Assembly (NCBI GenBank): GCA_025928735.1
Contig: JAICIW010000047.1
Coordinates: forward strand, 1 to 10,131
DNA from: Rhodanobacteraceae bacterium
Lineage (GTDB): Bacteria; Pseudomonadota; Gammaproteobacteria; Xanthomonadales; Rhodanobacteraceae
Direction of reading: 5' to 3'
DNA: 10,131 nucleotides
The position numbers and the translations under genes are program-made. Shown here piece after piece: positions 1-6,110 of this stretch. Numbering within the stretch: position 1 is the stretch's first letter; the number at the start of each line of letters is the position of its first letter. Under the pieces are notes generated by a model. That model had not been told where the DNA came from. It was given only the letters and a program-made list of their open reading frames with translations, and searched no databases.

Positions 1-186
1 CACTCGGCGATCTTCGGTGCACTCGATGCGCTGCAGGCTGGCGAAGCCATGCGCTTCGTCAACGACCACGACCCGATTCCCCTGCTGCACCAGATGCAGC
101 AACGCTACGGCGACCGCATCGAGGTGATCTATCAGGCCCGCGGCGGCGACGGCCCCGTGGTGATCGATTTCGTGGTCACGCAGTAA
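1..186 (+). CDS. DUF2249 domain protein, C-terminal part (5' end outside window)
   Basis: Frame 1 is open from the window edge and encodes 61 residues ending in TAA at 184-186. The visible part carries the DUF2249 signature: an FGALDALQAGEA stretch followed by FVNDHDPIPLLHQM, which matches the family's typical 'ifatfdaL.pGe....vNDHDP.PL..q' pattern. DUF2249 domains are small TusA-like folds of uncertain biochemical role, often found near nitrogen-oxide, hemerythrin or redox genes; that is family knowledge and nothing in this fragment tests it. The stop codon overlaps the start of the next gene (TAATG), so the two are probably translationally coupled. The start, and whether other domains precede this one, cannot be seen. 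Confidence 0.85.
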   Translation, partial: HSAIFGALDALQAGEAMRFVNDHDPIPLLHQMQQRYGDRIEVIYQARGGDGPVVIDFVVTQ

Positions 187-797
187 TGGCCTTTCCGGAT
201 TTCTTCGCCGAAGTACCGGCGCTCAAGTTGCACGACGGGCTCGCGCAACTGCTGGGCGCCAGCGACGACGGCGTGATCGAGTACCACTACGCCGACGCGG
301 TGAGGCTGGCCGGGCACTCCTGCCCCACTGTCGCCGGCGGGTGGCTCAGCGCGCGCGCCGGGCTGCGCCACCTGTACGGCGTCGAGCTGCCCGAGCGCGG
401 CGGCATCAGCGTGTACCTCAACGATGCGGAAAACGCCGGCGTCACCGGCGTGATCGGCCAGGTGCTGACGCTCGTCACCGGCGCGGCCGCCAAAAACGGT
501 TTCAATGGACTGGGCGGCCGCCAAGTGCGCAGCAACCTTCTGCACTACGCACAGGGCGACGTCGCCGGCGTGCGCTTCAAGCGCAACGACACCGGCGCCG
601 AGGTCGAAATCGAAATCGACACCGGCACCGTATCCGGCGACCCGATGATGCGCCCGTTGATGCAGTTGACCATGACCGGCCAAGCCGACGCCGCACAGCG
701 CCGCGAATTCGGCCGCCTGTGGCAGGATCGTGTTCGCCGATTGCTGATCGACCACGCCGACGATCCGGCGGTGGTGAAGGTTCGGGTATTCGCGTGA
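186..797 (+). CDS. FmdE-like protein (formylmethanofuran dehydrogenase subunit E family)
   Basis: A 203-residue soluble protein with no signal peptide or membrane segment. Residues 42-53 (AGHSCPTVAGGW) match the GHxCP motif near the N-terminus of FmdE-family proteins, with H44 and C46 as likely metal or thiol ligands; C46 is the only cysteine. A second conserved-looking block is GVTGVIGQVLTLVTGA (85-100) followed by NGFNGLGGR (104-112). Despite the family name, these bacterial homologues are not tied to methanogenesis and their reaction is unknown. The ATG is fixed by the TAATG overlap with the DUF2249 gene upstream, which acts as the coupling signal. The pair probably forms one transcription unit and converges on trpE with only 40 nt between stop codons and no evident terminator hairpin. 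Family assignment is by motif only. Confidence 0.7.
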   Translation: MAFPDFFAEVPALKLHDGLAQLLGASDDGVIEYHYADAVRLAGHSCPTVAGGWLSARAGLRHLYGVELPERGGISVYLNDAENAGVTGVIGQVLTLVTGAAAKNGFNGLGGRQVRSNLLHYAQGDVAGVRFKRNDTGAEVEIEIDTGTVSGDPMMRPLMQLTMTGQADAAQRREFGRLWQDRVRRLLIDHADDPAVVKVRVFA

Positions 798-837
798 CCG
801 CTTGCCGCTGACCGCAGCCAATTCCGCCGAGCACAAG

Positions 838-2313
838 TCACAAGCCCCTGACTGCCTGCGCCACCGCGCGGAACAGCGCGCGCCCCTTGTTCATGGTTTC
901 CTCGTACTCGGCCGCGGGATCGGAGTCGTACACGATGCCGGCGCCGGCCTGCACGTGCAGGCGGCCGTCCTGGATCACGGCGGTGCGGATCGCGATGGCG
1001 GTGTCGGCGTCGCCCCACCAGCCGATCCATCCGATCGCGCCGGCGTAGATGTTGCGCTTGAACGGTTCCAGTTCCTGGATGATCTCGATGGCGCGGATCT
1101 TGGGCGCGCCGGACAGTGTGCCGGCCGGAAAGGTCGCGCGCAGCACGTCCATGTAGCTGGTACCGGGGCGCAACGTGCCTTGCACCTGCGACACGATGTG
1201 CATGACGTGCGAGTAGCGTTCGATCGCGAAGGAATCGCTGACCTCGACGCTGCCGGTTTCGCTGATGCGGCCGATATCGTTGCGGCCGAGATCGATCAGC
1301 ATCAGGTGCTCGGCGCGTTCCTTGGGATCGGCCAGCAATTCTTTTTCCAACGCCGCGTCGTCTTCCGGCGTCGCCCCGCGCTTGCGGGTGCCGGCGAGCG
1401 GCCGCACGATCACTTTGCCATCCTTCAATCGCGCCAGGATTTCCGGCGACGAGCCGACGATCTGCGTTTCGCCGAGATCCAAAAAGTACATGTATGGCGA
1501 TGGATTCAACGCACGTAGCGCGCGATACACATCCACCGGTCGTGCATTGAACCCGATGCTGAGGCGTTGCGAAGGCACGACCTGGAACACGTCGCCAGCG
1601 CGGATGTATTCCCTGCAGCGTTCCACCATCGCCTCGAACGCTTCTTTGGTGAACGACGATTTGAAGTCGCGTTCGTCCAGCACTGCACCGTGCGCAGGCC
1701 TCGGATACGCCGCACCACCCTGGCGCAGGTGGTGCGCCAGCGCATCGAGCCGTCGCTGCCCGCGCGCATACGCGTGCGGGCGCGAGGGGTCGGCGTGCAC
1801 GATCAAGTACAAGCGTCCCTTCAGGTTGTCGAAGACCGCGACTTCCTCGGCCAGCACCAAAAGAATGTCGGGCGTGCCGAGCTCGTCGGCGCGATTCCAG
1901 TTGGCGAGGCGCGGTTCGGCGTAGCCGACGGTTTCGAATCCGAAATAGCCGACCAGCCCGCCCGTGAAGGCCGGCAGGTCCGGCAGGTGCGGCACGCGAT
2001 ATTCGACGCGCAGGCGCTCGACCTCGGCCAGTGGATCGTCCACCTCGCGCGTTTCGACCACCGAACCATCTTCGATCACGGTCAGCGCATGCGCACGAAA
2101 ACTGAAGATTCGCCGCGCCGGCAGGCCGATGATCGAGTAGCGCCCCCAGTTGGCGCCGCCTTCGACCGATTCCAGCAGGAACGTGTACGGACCGTCGGCG
2201 AGCTTCAGGTACACCGACAGCGGCGTGTCGAGATCCGACAGCACCTCGCGCACCAGCGGAATGCGGTTGTGGCCCTCGCGGGCGAGGGCGTCGAATTGGT
2301 CCTGATCGATCAC
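838..2313 (-). CDS. trpE: Anthranilate synthase component I
   Basis: TrpE converts chorismate and ammonia (glutamine-derived, supplied by TrpG) to anthranilate, the first step of tryptophan synthesis, in the cytosol. The 491-residue product is full length for the family. Visible motifs are LLES at 46-49 and NPSPYM at 270-275 (tryptophan feedback pocket), RPLAGTRKRG at 304-313, DLGRNDIGR at 341-349, the HVMHIVS segment near 369-375, AGTLSGAPK at 397-405 and EETMNK at 471-476. An alanine in PLAGT, where PabB-type aminodeoxychorismate synthases carry lysine, supports TrpE over PabB. I chose GTG at 2313 because AAGGA (2320-2324) lies 6 nt upstream and the product then begins IDQDQF; an in-frame ATG at 2451 would add 46 unrelated residues encoded partly by a repeat. 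No trpG, trpD or trpC is seen nearby. No leader peptide with adjacent Trp codons is visible upstream, so attenuation is not supported. Confidence 0.96.
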   Translation of the reverse strand: MIDQDQFDALAREGHNRIPLVREVLSDLDTPLSVYLKLADGPYTFLLESVEGGANWGRYSIIGLPARRIFSFRAHALTVIEDGSVVETREVDDPLAEVERLRVEYRVPHLPDLPAFTGGLVGYFGFETVGYAEPRLANWNRADELGTPDILLVLAEEVAVFDNLKGRLYLIVHADPSRPHAYARGQRRLDALAHHLRQGGAAYPRPAHGAVLDERDFKSSFTKEAFEAMVERCREYIRAGDVFQVVPSQRLSIGFNARPVDVYRALRALNPSPYMYFLDLGETQIVGSSPEILARLKDGKVIVRPLAGTRKRGATPEDDAALEKELLADPKERAEHLMLIDLGRNDIGRISETGSVEVSDSFAIERYSHVMHIVSQVQGTLRPGTSYMDVLRATFPAGTLSGAPKIRAIEIIQELEPFKRNIYAGAIGWIGWWGDADTAIAIRTAVIQDGRLHVQAGAGIVYDSDPAAEYEETMNKGRALFRAVAQAVRGL

Positions 2314-2319
2314 GAATTT

Positions 2320-2324
2320 TCCTT
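2320..2324 (-). promoter_or_regulatory. Ribosome binding site deciding the trpE GTG start
   Basis: On the minus strand AAGGA is followed by a 6 nt spacer (AAATTC) and GTG at 2313. No comparable site precedes the in-frame ATG at 2451. Confidence 0.75.
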
Positions 2325-2366
2325 GGAAACGGAAATGCTTGAACCGACAAAACCAGGCTCTGCACA

Positions 2367-2477
2367 CGAAGCGGCTGTTGTGAAAAGTCAGGCCATGGAA
2401 GGCCGTTCTGGTATCCAACGCAGCGACGGATTCCGCCCAGCAGTCGGGCAAGCGGTGCAGCGATCAGGGATGATCGC
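2367..2477 (+). repeat. Composite two-hairpin repeat, copy A1
   Basis: First unit of a tandem pair between the histidine kinase and trpE. A leader (2367-2390, from CGAAGCGG to AAAAGTCA) is shared almost exactly with copy C and partly with B1. Hairpin I is GGCCATGGAAGGCC (2391-2404), followed by the conserved GTTCTGG. Hairpin II is GCGATCAGGGATGATCGC (2460-2477), starting 69 nt after hairpin I. Relative to the commonest hairpin II, its stem has T-A replaced by A-T on both arms, so pairing is kept. The middle stretch holds only a weak GCCC/GGGC pair (2435-2438, 2446-2449). The loop strand is plus, opposite to the neighbouring genes. Confidence 0.85.
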
Positions 2478-2486
2478 ACAAACATT

Positions 2487-2589
2487 GAAAATCAGGCCAC
2501 AGATGGCCATTCTGGTGTTTCATTCCGCGAGGAGTGGCCCATCAAGGAGCACACATTGTGCTGCGTTCATGGATGAACGCAAAAGAATT
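2487..2589 (+). repeat. Composite two-hairpin repeat, copy A2
   Basis: Second tandem unit, with a shortened leader. Hairpin I is GGCCACAGATGGCC (2495-2508), the only one of ten hairpins whose loop lacks GGA. It is followed by ATTCTGG. Hairpin II is GCGTTCATGGATGAACGC (2563-2580), starting 68 nt after hairpin I and followed by AAAAGAATT. A third short hairpin, AGCACA-CAT-TGTGCT (2548-2562), abuts hairpin II. Hairpin II ends 10 nt from the histidine kinase stop codon (2591-2593). No T-run follows on either strand, so it does not look like a Rho-independent terminator. Confidence 0.85.
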
Positions 2590-2590
2590 T

Positions 2591-4591
2591 CTATTCGCTT
2601 TCCCGTCGCCGCATCCCGCGCAGCACCATTTCGAAACTGACGCCATCCTCGTCGTTGTGTGCCGCCACCCGACCCTGGTGCAGTTCCGCCACCAGCCGTA
2701 CGACATACAGCCCCAGGCCGAGGTGCGGCGTGCCGGCCTTGGCGCCCACACCGCGCACGCTGATCAGCGAATCGAACAGTTGACCCTGCATGGACTCGGG
2801 CAGGTGCGGCCCCTTGTTCGACACCACGATGCGCGCCTCGTCATCGTCCCGTTCGAGCGCGATCCGGATCCAGCCATCCGCCGCCGTGAACGACAGCGCG
2901 TTGTCGAACAATTTGTCCAATGCCTGCGCGATGAGTTCGGGTGTGCCGTAAAGCGGAACGGGCTGGTCAGGGATCACGCATTGCAGGTCGCGCGCGCCGG
3001 ACAGTGACCGGTACGCTTCGGCGCAGCCGCGCACCACCTGCGCCAGGTCCATGTCTTCACCATCGGCCGACGCCATCGCGCGTTCCATGCGGCTGGCTTC
3101 GCTCATCGCACGCACGATCGCCCCGATCCGCGCCGCGCCGTCGCGGGCGCGCGTGAGATACGGCAGCGCGTCGGGCGGCAGCCCCGCATGTTCCAGGTTT
3201 TCCAGCGACGAGCGCACGATCGCGAGCGGTGTGTTGAGTTCGTGCGAAAGGTTGGACGCGAGTTTCCGCAGGTATTCGGTGTAGGTGCCGATGTATTCCA
3301 GCAACCGCGACAGGCTGCGTGCAAGATCGCCCAGCTCGTCGCGGTCGTCCACCAGCGGCAGGCGTTCCAGCGCGAGGCTTTCGTGGTGCTGCGCCTGCTC
3401 GGCGGCATCGCGCAGGCGCCCGATCCGCACCGACAGCCATGTCGCGAACGCAAACAGCACCGCGCCCGCGATCAGCAACACCGCGACGCTGGCCAGCATC
3501 AGTCCCAACAACGCACGGTTGGTCAAAAGCGGCAGCGCCTGGCTGGATTGCTCCAGTACCAGCGCGCCGCGGTTCTGGCCACGCACGTCCAGCGGCACCG
3601 CAACCGTCAGCACCACGCTGCCGGCGGTGTCGCCACCACGCCAGTTGGCGGTGGCCTGCCCGTCCAGCGCTTGTTGCACGTCCGGCTCGGAAAGGTGCGG
3701 AATGTCGCGCGGCAGGTGCTGGCGCTGATCGAGCGAGGGCACCACCAGCAGATCGGACAGCACCCGCTGCAACCATGGGAAGCGGCTGGGCTTGGGCTTG
3801 TGCATTTCCAGCATGCTGCCGCCTTCGCCGAGTACCCAACCATCGGCGCTGAGCAGGCGGACCCGCACGCCGCTGGGCGCAAGCTGGGTCAGGTCGTTCG
3901 ACAGCGCGGGCGACAGGCTGAGCAGCGGCCGCAGGTCGGGCTTGCCGCCGTCGAAACGCGTGGGCGCATTGGCATCGAACACGCCGATGCCAAGTTGGTC
4001 GGGCGCCTGCGCACGCGGAATGCGCAGTTCGATCTGGTACGCCTTGCCGGTATCCATCCATTGCCCGCTGATCTGATCAGGCAGGCCGTGCACCCGCGCA
4101 TCCAGAGGACGTGCGAGGAACGCGCCCGACGTCGCGCTCGACAAGAGATAGCTGCGCTGGCGATTGCCGCGCACCAGTTGCAGCACCACGTGGTCGGCTT
4201 CCACTGCCGCGGCGTCCTGCGCGTCGAGGCGCGTCTGCGTTGCATCGGCGACATTGATGCGCATGTACAGCCACGCCGGATCATTGGCGAGCTGCACCGC
4301 CACCCCTTGCCACGGATGCTGCGCCCACCGCCCCATCGAGGCCCAGTCACGCTCGGAGCCGTCGACCACGATCGGCTGCGTCACGCGCTGCACGTACCAG
4401 TTCTGTCCGGTGTTCGGCAAATCCGCGCCGACCGCGACCAAGCCGCGGTCCAGCGCGAACGCGATCGCCAGCAGCGCCTGTTCCTGACTGTTGCGCAGCA
4501 GGTGCTCCATCTGCCGCACGTACAGCCAGCCCGCCCACGGCAACGCCAGCGTGGACAGCGCGACCAGCAAAAGTTTGCGGCGAAGGGTCAT
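2591..4591 (-). CDS. Membrane sensor histidine kinase with large periplasmic domain (dedicated-sortase-system type)
   Basis: A 666-residue inner-membrane sensor kinase that should phosphorylate the response regulator encoded just upstream (4888-5577). Order: membrane segment about 6-24; periplasmic region about 25-355; membrane segment about 359-386; HAMP-like linker about 387-440; HisKA with SHELNTPL (phospho-acceptor H450); ATPase domain with N box LFDNALSF (N564), SNKGP at 591-595, LFDS at 605-608 and GLGLYVV at 625-631. Periplasmic residues about 70-210 follow a CBM9-like pattern: IVVDGSERDW, PAWLYMRINVAD, ADHVVLQL, then YQIELRIP. Residues about 241-350 look like a second membrane-proximal sensing module. 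The pair resembles what I recall as the proteobacterial dedicated sortase system kinase and regulator, but no sortase is visible. No strong ribosome site precedes the ATG; the start is chosen because the membrane segment follows at once. Confidence 0.88.
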   Translation of the reverse strand: MTLRRKLLLVALSTLALPWAGWLYVRQMEHLLRNSQEQALLAIAFALDRGLVAVGADLPNTGQNWYVQRVTQPIVVDGSERDWASMGRWAQHPWQGVAVQLANDPAWLYMRINVADATQTRLDAQDAAAVEADHVVLQLVRGNRQRSYLLSSATSGAFLARPLDARVHGLPDQISGQWMDTGKAYQIELRIPRAQAPDQLGIGVFDANAPTRFDGGKPDLRPLLSLSPALSNDLTQLAPSGVRVRLLSADGWVLGEGGSMLEMHKPKPSRFPWLQRVLSDLLVVPSLDQRQHLPRDIPHLSEPDVQQALDGQATANWRGGDTAGSVVLTVAVPLDVRGQNRGALVLEQSSQALPLLTNRALLGLMLASVAVLLIAGAVLFAFATWLSVRIGRLRDAAEQAQHHESLALERLPLVDDRDELGDLARSLSRLLEYIGTYTEYLRKLASNLSHELNTPLAIVRSSLENLEHAGLPPDALPYLTRARDGAARIGAIVRAMSEASRMERAMASADGEDMDLAQVVRGCAEAYRSLSGARDLQCVIPDQPVPLYGTPELIAQALDKLFDNALSFTAADGWIRIALERDDDEARIVVSNKGPHLPESMQGQLFDSLISVRGVGAKAGTPHLGLGLYVVRLVAELHQGRVAAHNDEDGVSFEMVLRGMRRRESE

Positions 4592-4668
4592 GCAAAGCCG
4601 GGAGGGGAAAACCGGGACAGCTTAGCCCAAGCGTGTTTGCGTCCGATGTCCTCGACGGACCATCCAGG

Positions 4669-4784
4669 GCGGCTGTTGTGAAAAGTCAGGCCATGGATGG
4701 CCGTTCTGGAATCGCAAATGCACAGGCGCCGGATCTCGCTGTGCCATGATCAAAGCGGCGTTCATGGACGAACGCACAAGAATT
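4669..4784 (+). repeat. Composite two-hairpin repeat, copy B1
   Basis: First unit of a tandem pair between the response regulator and the kinase. Its leader (4669-4688) shares GCGGCTGTTGTGAAAAGTCA with A1. Hairpin I is GGCCATGGATGGCC (4689-4702), then GTTCTGG. Hairpin II is GCGTTCATGGACGAACGC (4758-4775), 69 nt start to start, then ACAAGAATT as after A2. The middle holds GCACAG (4720-4725) pairing with CTGTGC (4739-4744). The loop strand is plus, antisense to the regulator-kinase transcript. Confidence 0.87.
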
Positions 4785-4786
4785 AC

Positions 4787-4883
4787 GGAAAGTCAGGCCA
4801 TGGATGGCCGTTCTGGTGCAGCCGATCGCAATGTCCACCACGCGGCTGTCGGGTTACGGTACACAGCGTTCACGGATGAACGC
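4787..4883 (+). repeat. Composite two-hairpin repeat, copy B2
   Basis: Second tandem unit. The 26 bp from 4791 to 4816, which contains hairpin I GGCCATGGATGGCC (4796-4809) and GTTCTGG, is identical to the matching part of B1. Hairpin II is GCGTTCACGGATGAACGC (4866-4883), 70 nt start to start, and ends 4 nt from the response regulator stop codon (4888-4890). The middle holds CAGCCG (4819-4824) pairing with CGGCTG (4843-4848). Confidence 0.87.
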
Positions 4884-4887
4884 ACAG

Positions 4888-5577
4888 CTATGGCTTCCAG
4901 CGATAGCCGACTCCGTGCACCGTCTCGATCGCATCGAAGGCGGGATCGACGGCCAGGAATTTCTTGCGAATGCGTTTGATGTGCGAAGTGATGGTGGCGT
5001 CGTCCACGACCAACTCGGCGTCGCGCATCAGCTGGTCCCGATTCTTCACGTGGCCAGGGAAGCGCACCAGCGTATGCACCATCCAGAACTCGGTGACGGT
5101 AAGAGGCACATCGACGTCGTTCCAGGTGACGCGCATCCGCTCGGCTTCGAGTTTCAACGGCCCGTGCTCGACCACCGTTTCGGTGGGTGCCGGGGCCTTC
5201 TGCGATTCCACACGCCGGAACAATGCGCCAATGCGCGCGGCGAGCTGGTGGAAGCTGGTGTCTTTGCTGAGGTAATCGTCGGCGCCCAACCGCAACCCCG
5301 AGATCACGTCGAAATCGGAATCGCGCGCAGTCAGGAAAATGATCGGCAATGTCGCCGACTTCGCCCGCAATTCGCGGCACAGGTCGAAGCCGCCTTCGGG
5401 TTCATCGGCGAGGCCGATGTCGATGATCACCAGTTCCGGCATGCGGTTGGCGAACGCGCCGGAGGCTTCCCCGCGCGAGGCAAAGCCACGCACCTCATAA
5501 CCGATGCGCGACAGCGCCTCGACGTAATTGGCGCGGATGGACGGCTCGTCCTCCACGATGGCGATGGCGCGAGCCAT
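4888..5577 (-). CDS. OmpR/PhoB-family response regulator (dedicated-sortase-system type)
   Basis: A 229-residue two-domain transcription factor. The receiver domain (about 3-122) has the acidic pair E9-D10, phospho-acceptor D53 in VIIDIGL, T83 in FLTA and K105 in YLSKD. The winged-helix DNA-binding domain (about 137-228) has LTVTEFWMVHTL, VDDATITSHIKRIRKKF and ETVHGVGYRW. All switch residues are present, so it should be phosphorylated by the kinase encoded 296 nt downstream on the same strand. Sequence style, especially the DIGLADEPEGGFDLCRELR region, recalls the proteobacterial dedicated sortase system regulator family; this is recollection, not a search. ATG at 5577 is chosen because AAGGAG (5584-5589) sits 6 nt upstream and the protein then begins directly with the receiver strand. 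The unusually long gap to its kinase is filled by repeat copies B1 and B2. Its targets are not apparent. Confidence 0.93.
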   Translation of the reverse strand: MARAIAIVEDEPSIRANYVEALSRIGYEVRGFASRGEASGAFANRMPELVIIDIGLADEPEGGFDLCRELRAKSATLPIIFLTARDSDFDVISGLRLGADDYLSKDTSFHQLAARIGALFRRVESQKAPAPTETVVEHGPLKLEAERMRVTWNDVDVPLTVTEFWMVHTLVRFPGHVKNRDQLMRDAELVVDDATITSHIKRIRKKFLAVDPAFDAIETVHGVGYRWKP

Positions 5578-5583
5578 GCATTT

Positions 5584-5589
5584 CTCCTT
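5584..5589 (-). promoter_or_regulatory. Ribosome binding site of the response regulator
   Basis: On the minus strand a strong AAGGAG lies 6 nt before the ATG at 5577. It rules out longer in-frame starts that run up to about 6000. Confidence 0.8.
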
Positions 5590-5955
5590 GTCCATGCGGT
5601 CGCGCCCGCGAGCCGCTGCAGCGCGAGCGTGCGCCATGCCAGCGTACCGCGCAACCCACCCATCCGGGCTGCCCGCGTTTTGCCACAAATCGCCCGCTTT
5701 TCGCCCCTGTCGCGCCCCAGGCGCTGCGCCGGCCGAGTGCCAAATGATCGTCAGTCGGTACTCCTGCCGTGGATGTCGACAGTGGAACACCCCCGCGCTG
5801 GCGCCGGAGACGCACCCGGCCACTGACACCGGAAGGCGTCCAGCGCGGTGGACCACGCAAGATTCGAGGCGCCCTCTTCCGCCTCCTGAGTTCTTTCCTC
5901 TCCTGGTCGGCCGCGGCCTCGGTGTGCAAGCACCGGGGCCGTTGGCTTGGCTGGT
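5590..5955. other. Non-coding spacer upstream of the response regulator
   Basis: I recognise no gene here. The open frames crossing it on both strands are Arg/Pro/Ala-rich with no known motif and no credible start. It presumably holds the promoter of the response regulator. The nearest candidate is TACGCT on the minus strand (5646-5641), a weak -10 with no good -35 partner. A TGGCAC at 5743-5738 (minus) is too isolated to call a sigma-54 site. Confidence 0.5.
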
Positions 5956-6069
5956 GCGTTCGTCCTTGAACGCTGCTTCGTTGAGCACCCAAGCGAGCAC
6001 CGGGATCGCCGTGCTCTGTCAATCCAGAACGCCCATCCATGGGCTGACTTTTCACCAACAGCCGCTTCG
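5956..6069 (-). repeat. Composite two-hairpin repeat, copy C (inverted, single)
   Basis: Read on the minus strand: leader 6069-6045 (as in A1 with one extra G), hairpin I GCCCATGGATGGGC (6044-6031), GTTCTGG, then hairpin II GCGTTCAAGGACGAACGC (5973-5956), 71 nt start to start. Hairpin I differs from the common form by a paired G-C to C-G swap at the second stem position. A middle pair GAGCAC/GTGCTC lies at 5995-6000 and 6011-6016. This copy lies 88 nt beyond the rpe stop and has its GGA loops in the same sense as rpe and the response regulator. Confidence 0.85.
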
Positions 6070-6110
6070 TGCGTGACTCTGCAGCACACGCCAAAAAATC
6101 CCGTTGGTTT

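Noticed and set aside
2314..2451. 46-residue N-terminal extension of TrpE from an ATG at 2451
   Set aside because: The extension is encoded by the repeat unit, has no TrpE similarity and lacks a ribosome site; GTG at 2313 has AAGGA at the right distance.
545..2485. Long open frame on the minus strand overlapping trpE in another frame
   Set aside because: Its product is Arg/Gly/Pro-rich with no motif, and trpE is unmistakable in the other frame; high GC leaves such shadows open.
2460..2580. Rho-independent terminators at the repeat hairpins after the kinase and regulator
   Set aside because: The stems are 7-8 bp but no run of T follows on either strand.
2314..2590. Trp attenuator leader upstream of trpE
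   Set aside because: No short frame with tandem Trp codons and no mutually exclusive terminator with a T-run was found; the structure there belongs to the dispersed repeat.
3188..4681. 497-residue plus-strand open frame opposite the histidine kinase
   Set aside because: His/Gln/Arg-rich composition typical of antisense GC-rich DNA; no domain is visible and the kinase frame is fully conserved.
4669..4883. CRISPR array, because of regularly spaced short repeats
   Set aside because: The two alternating palindromes differ in sequence, there are only two units per array, and no cas genes are present.
5728..5743. Sigma-54 promoter upstream of the response regulator (TGGCAC on the minus strand with a GC at the right spacing)
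   Set aside because: The -12 part (CGGCG) is a poor match to TTGCA and the site lies over 150 nt from the start; chance is likely in GC-rich DNA.
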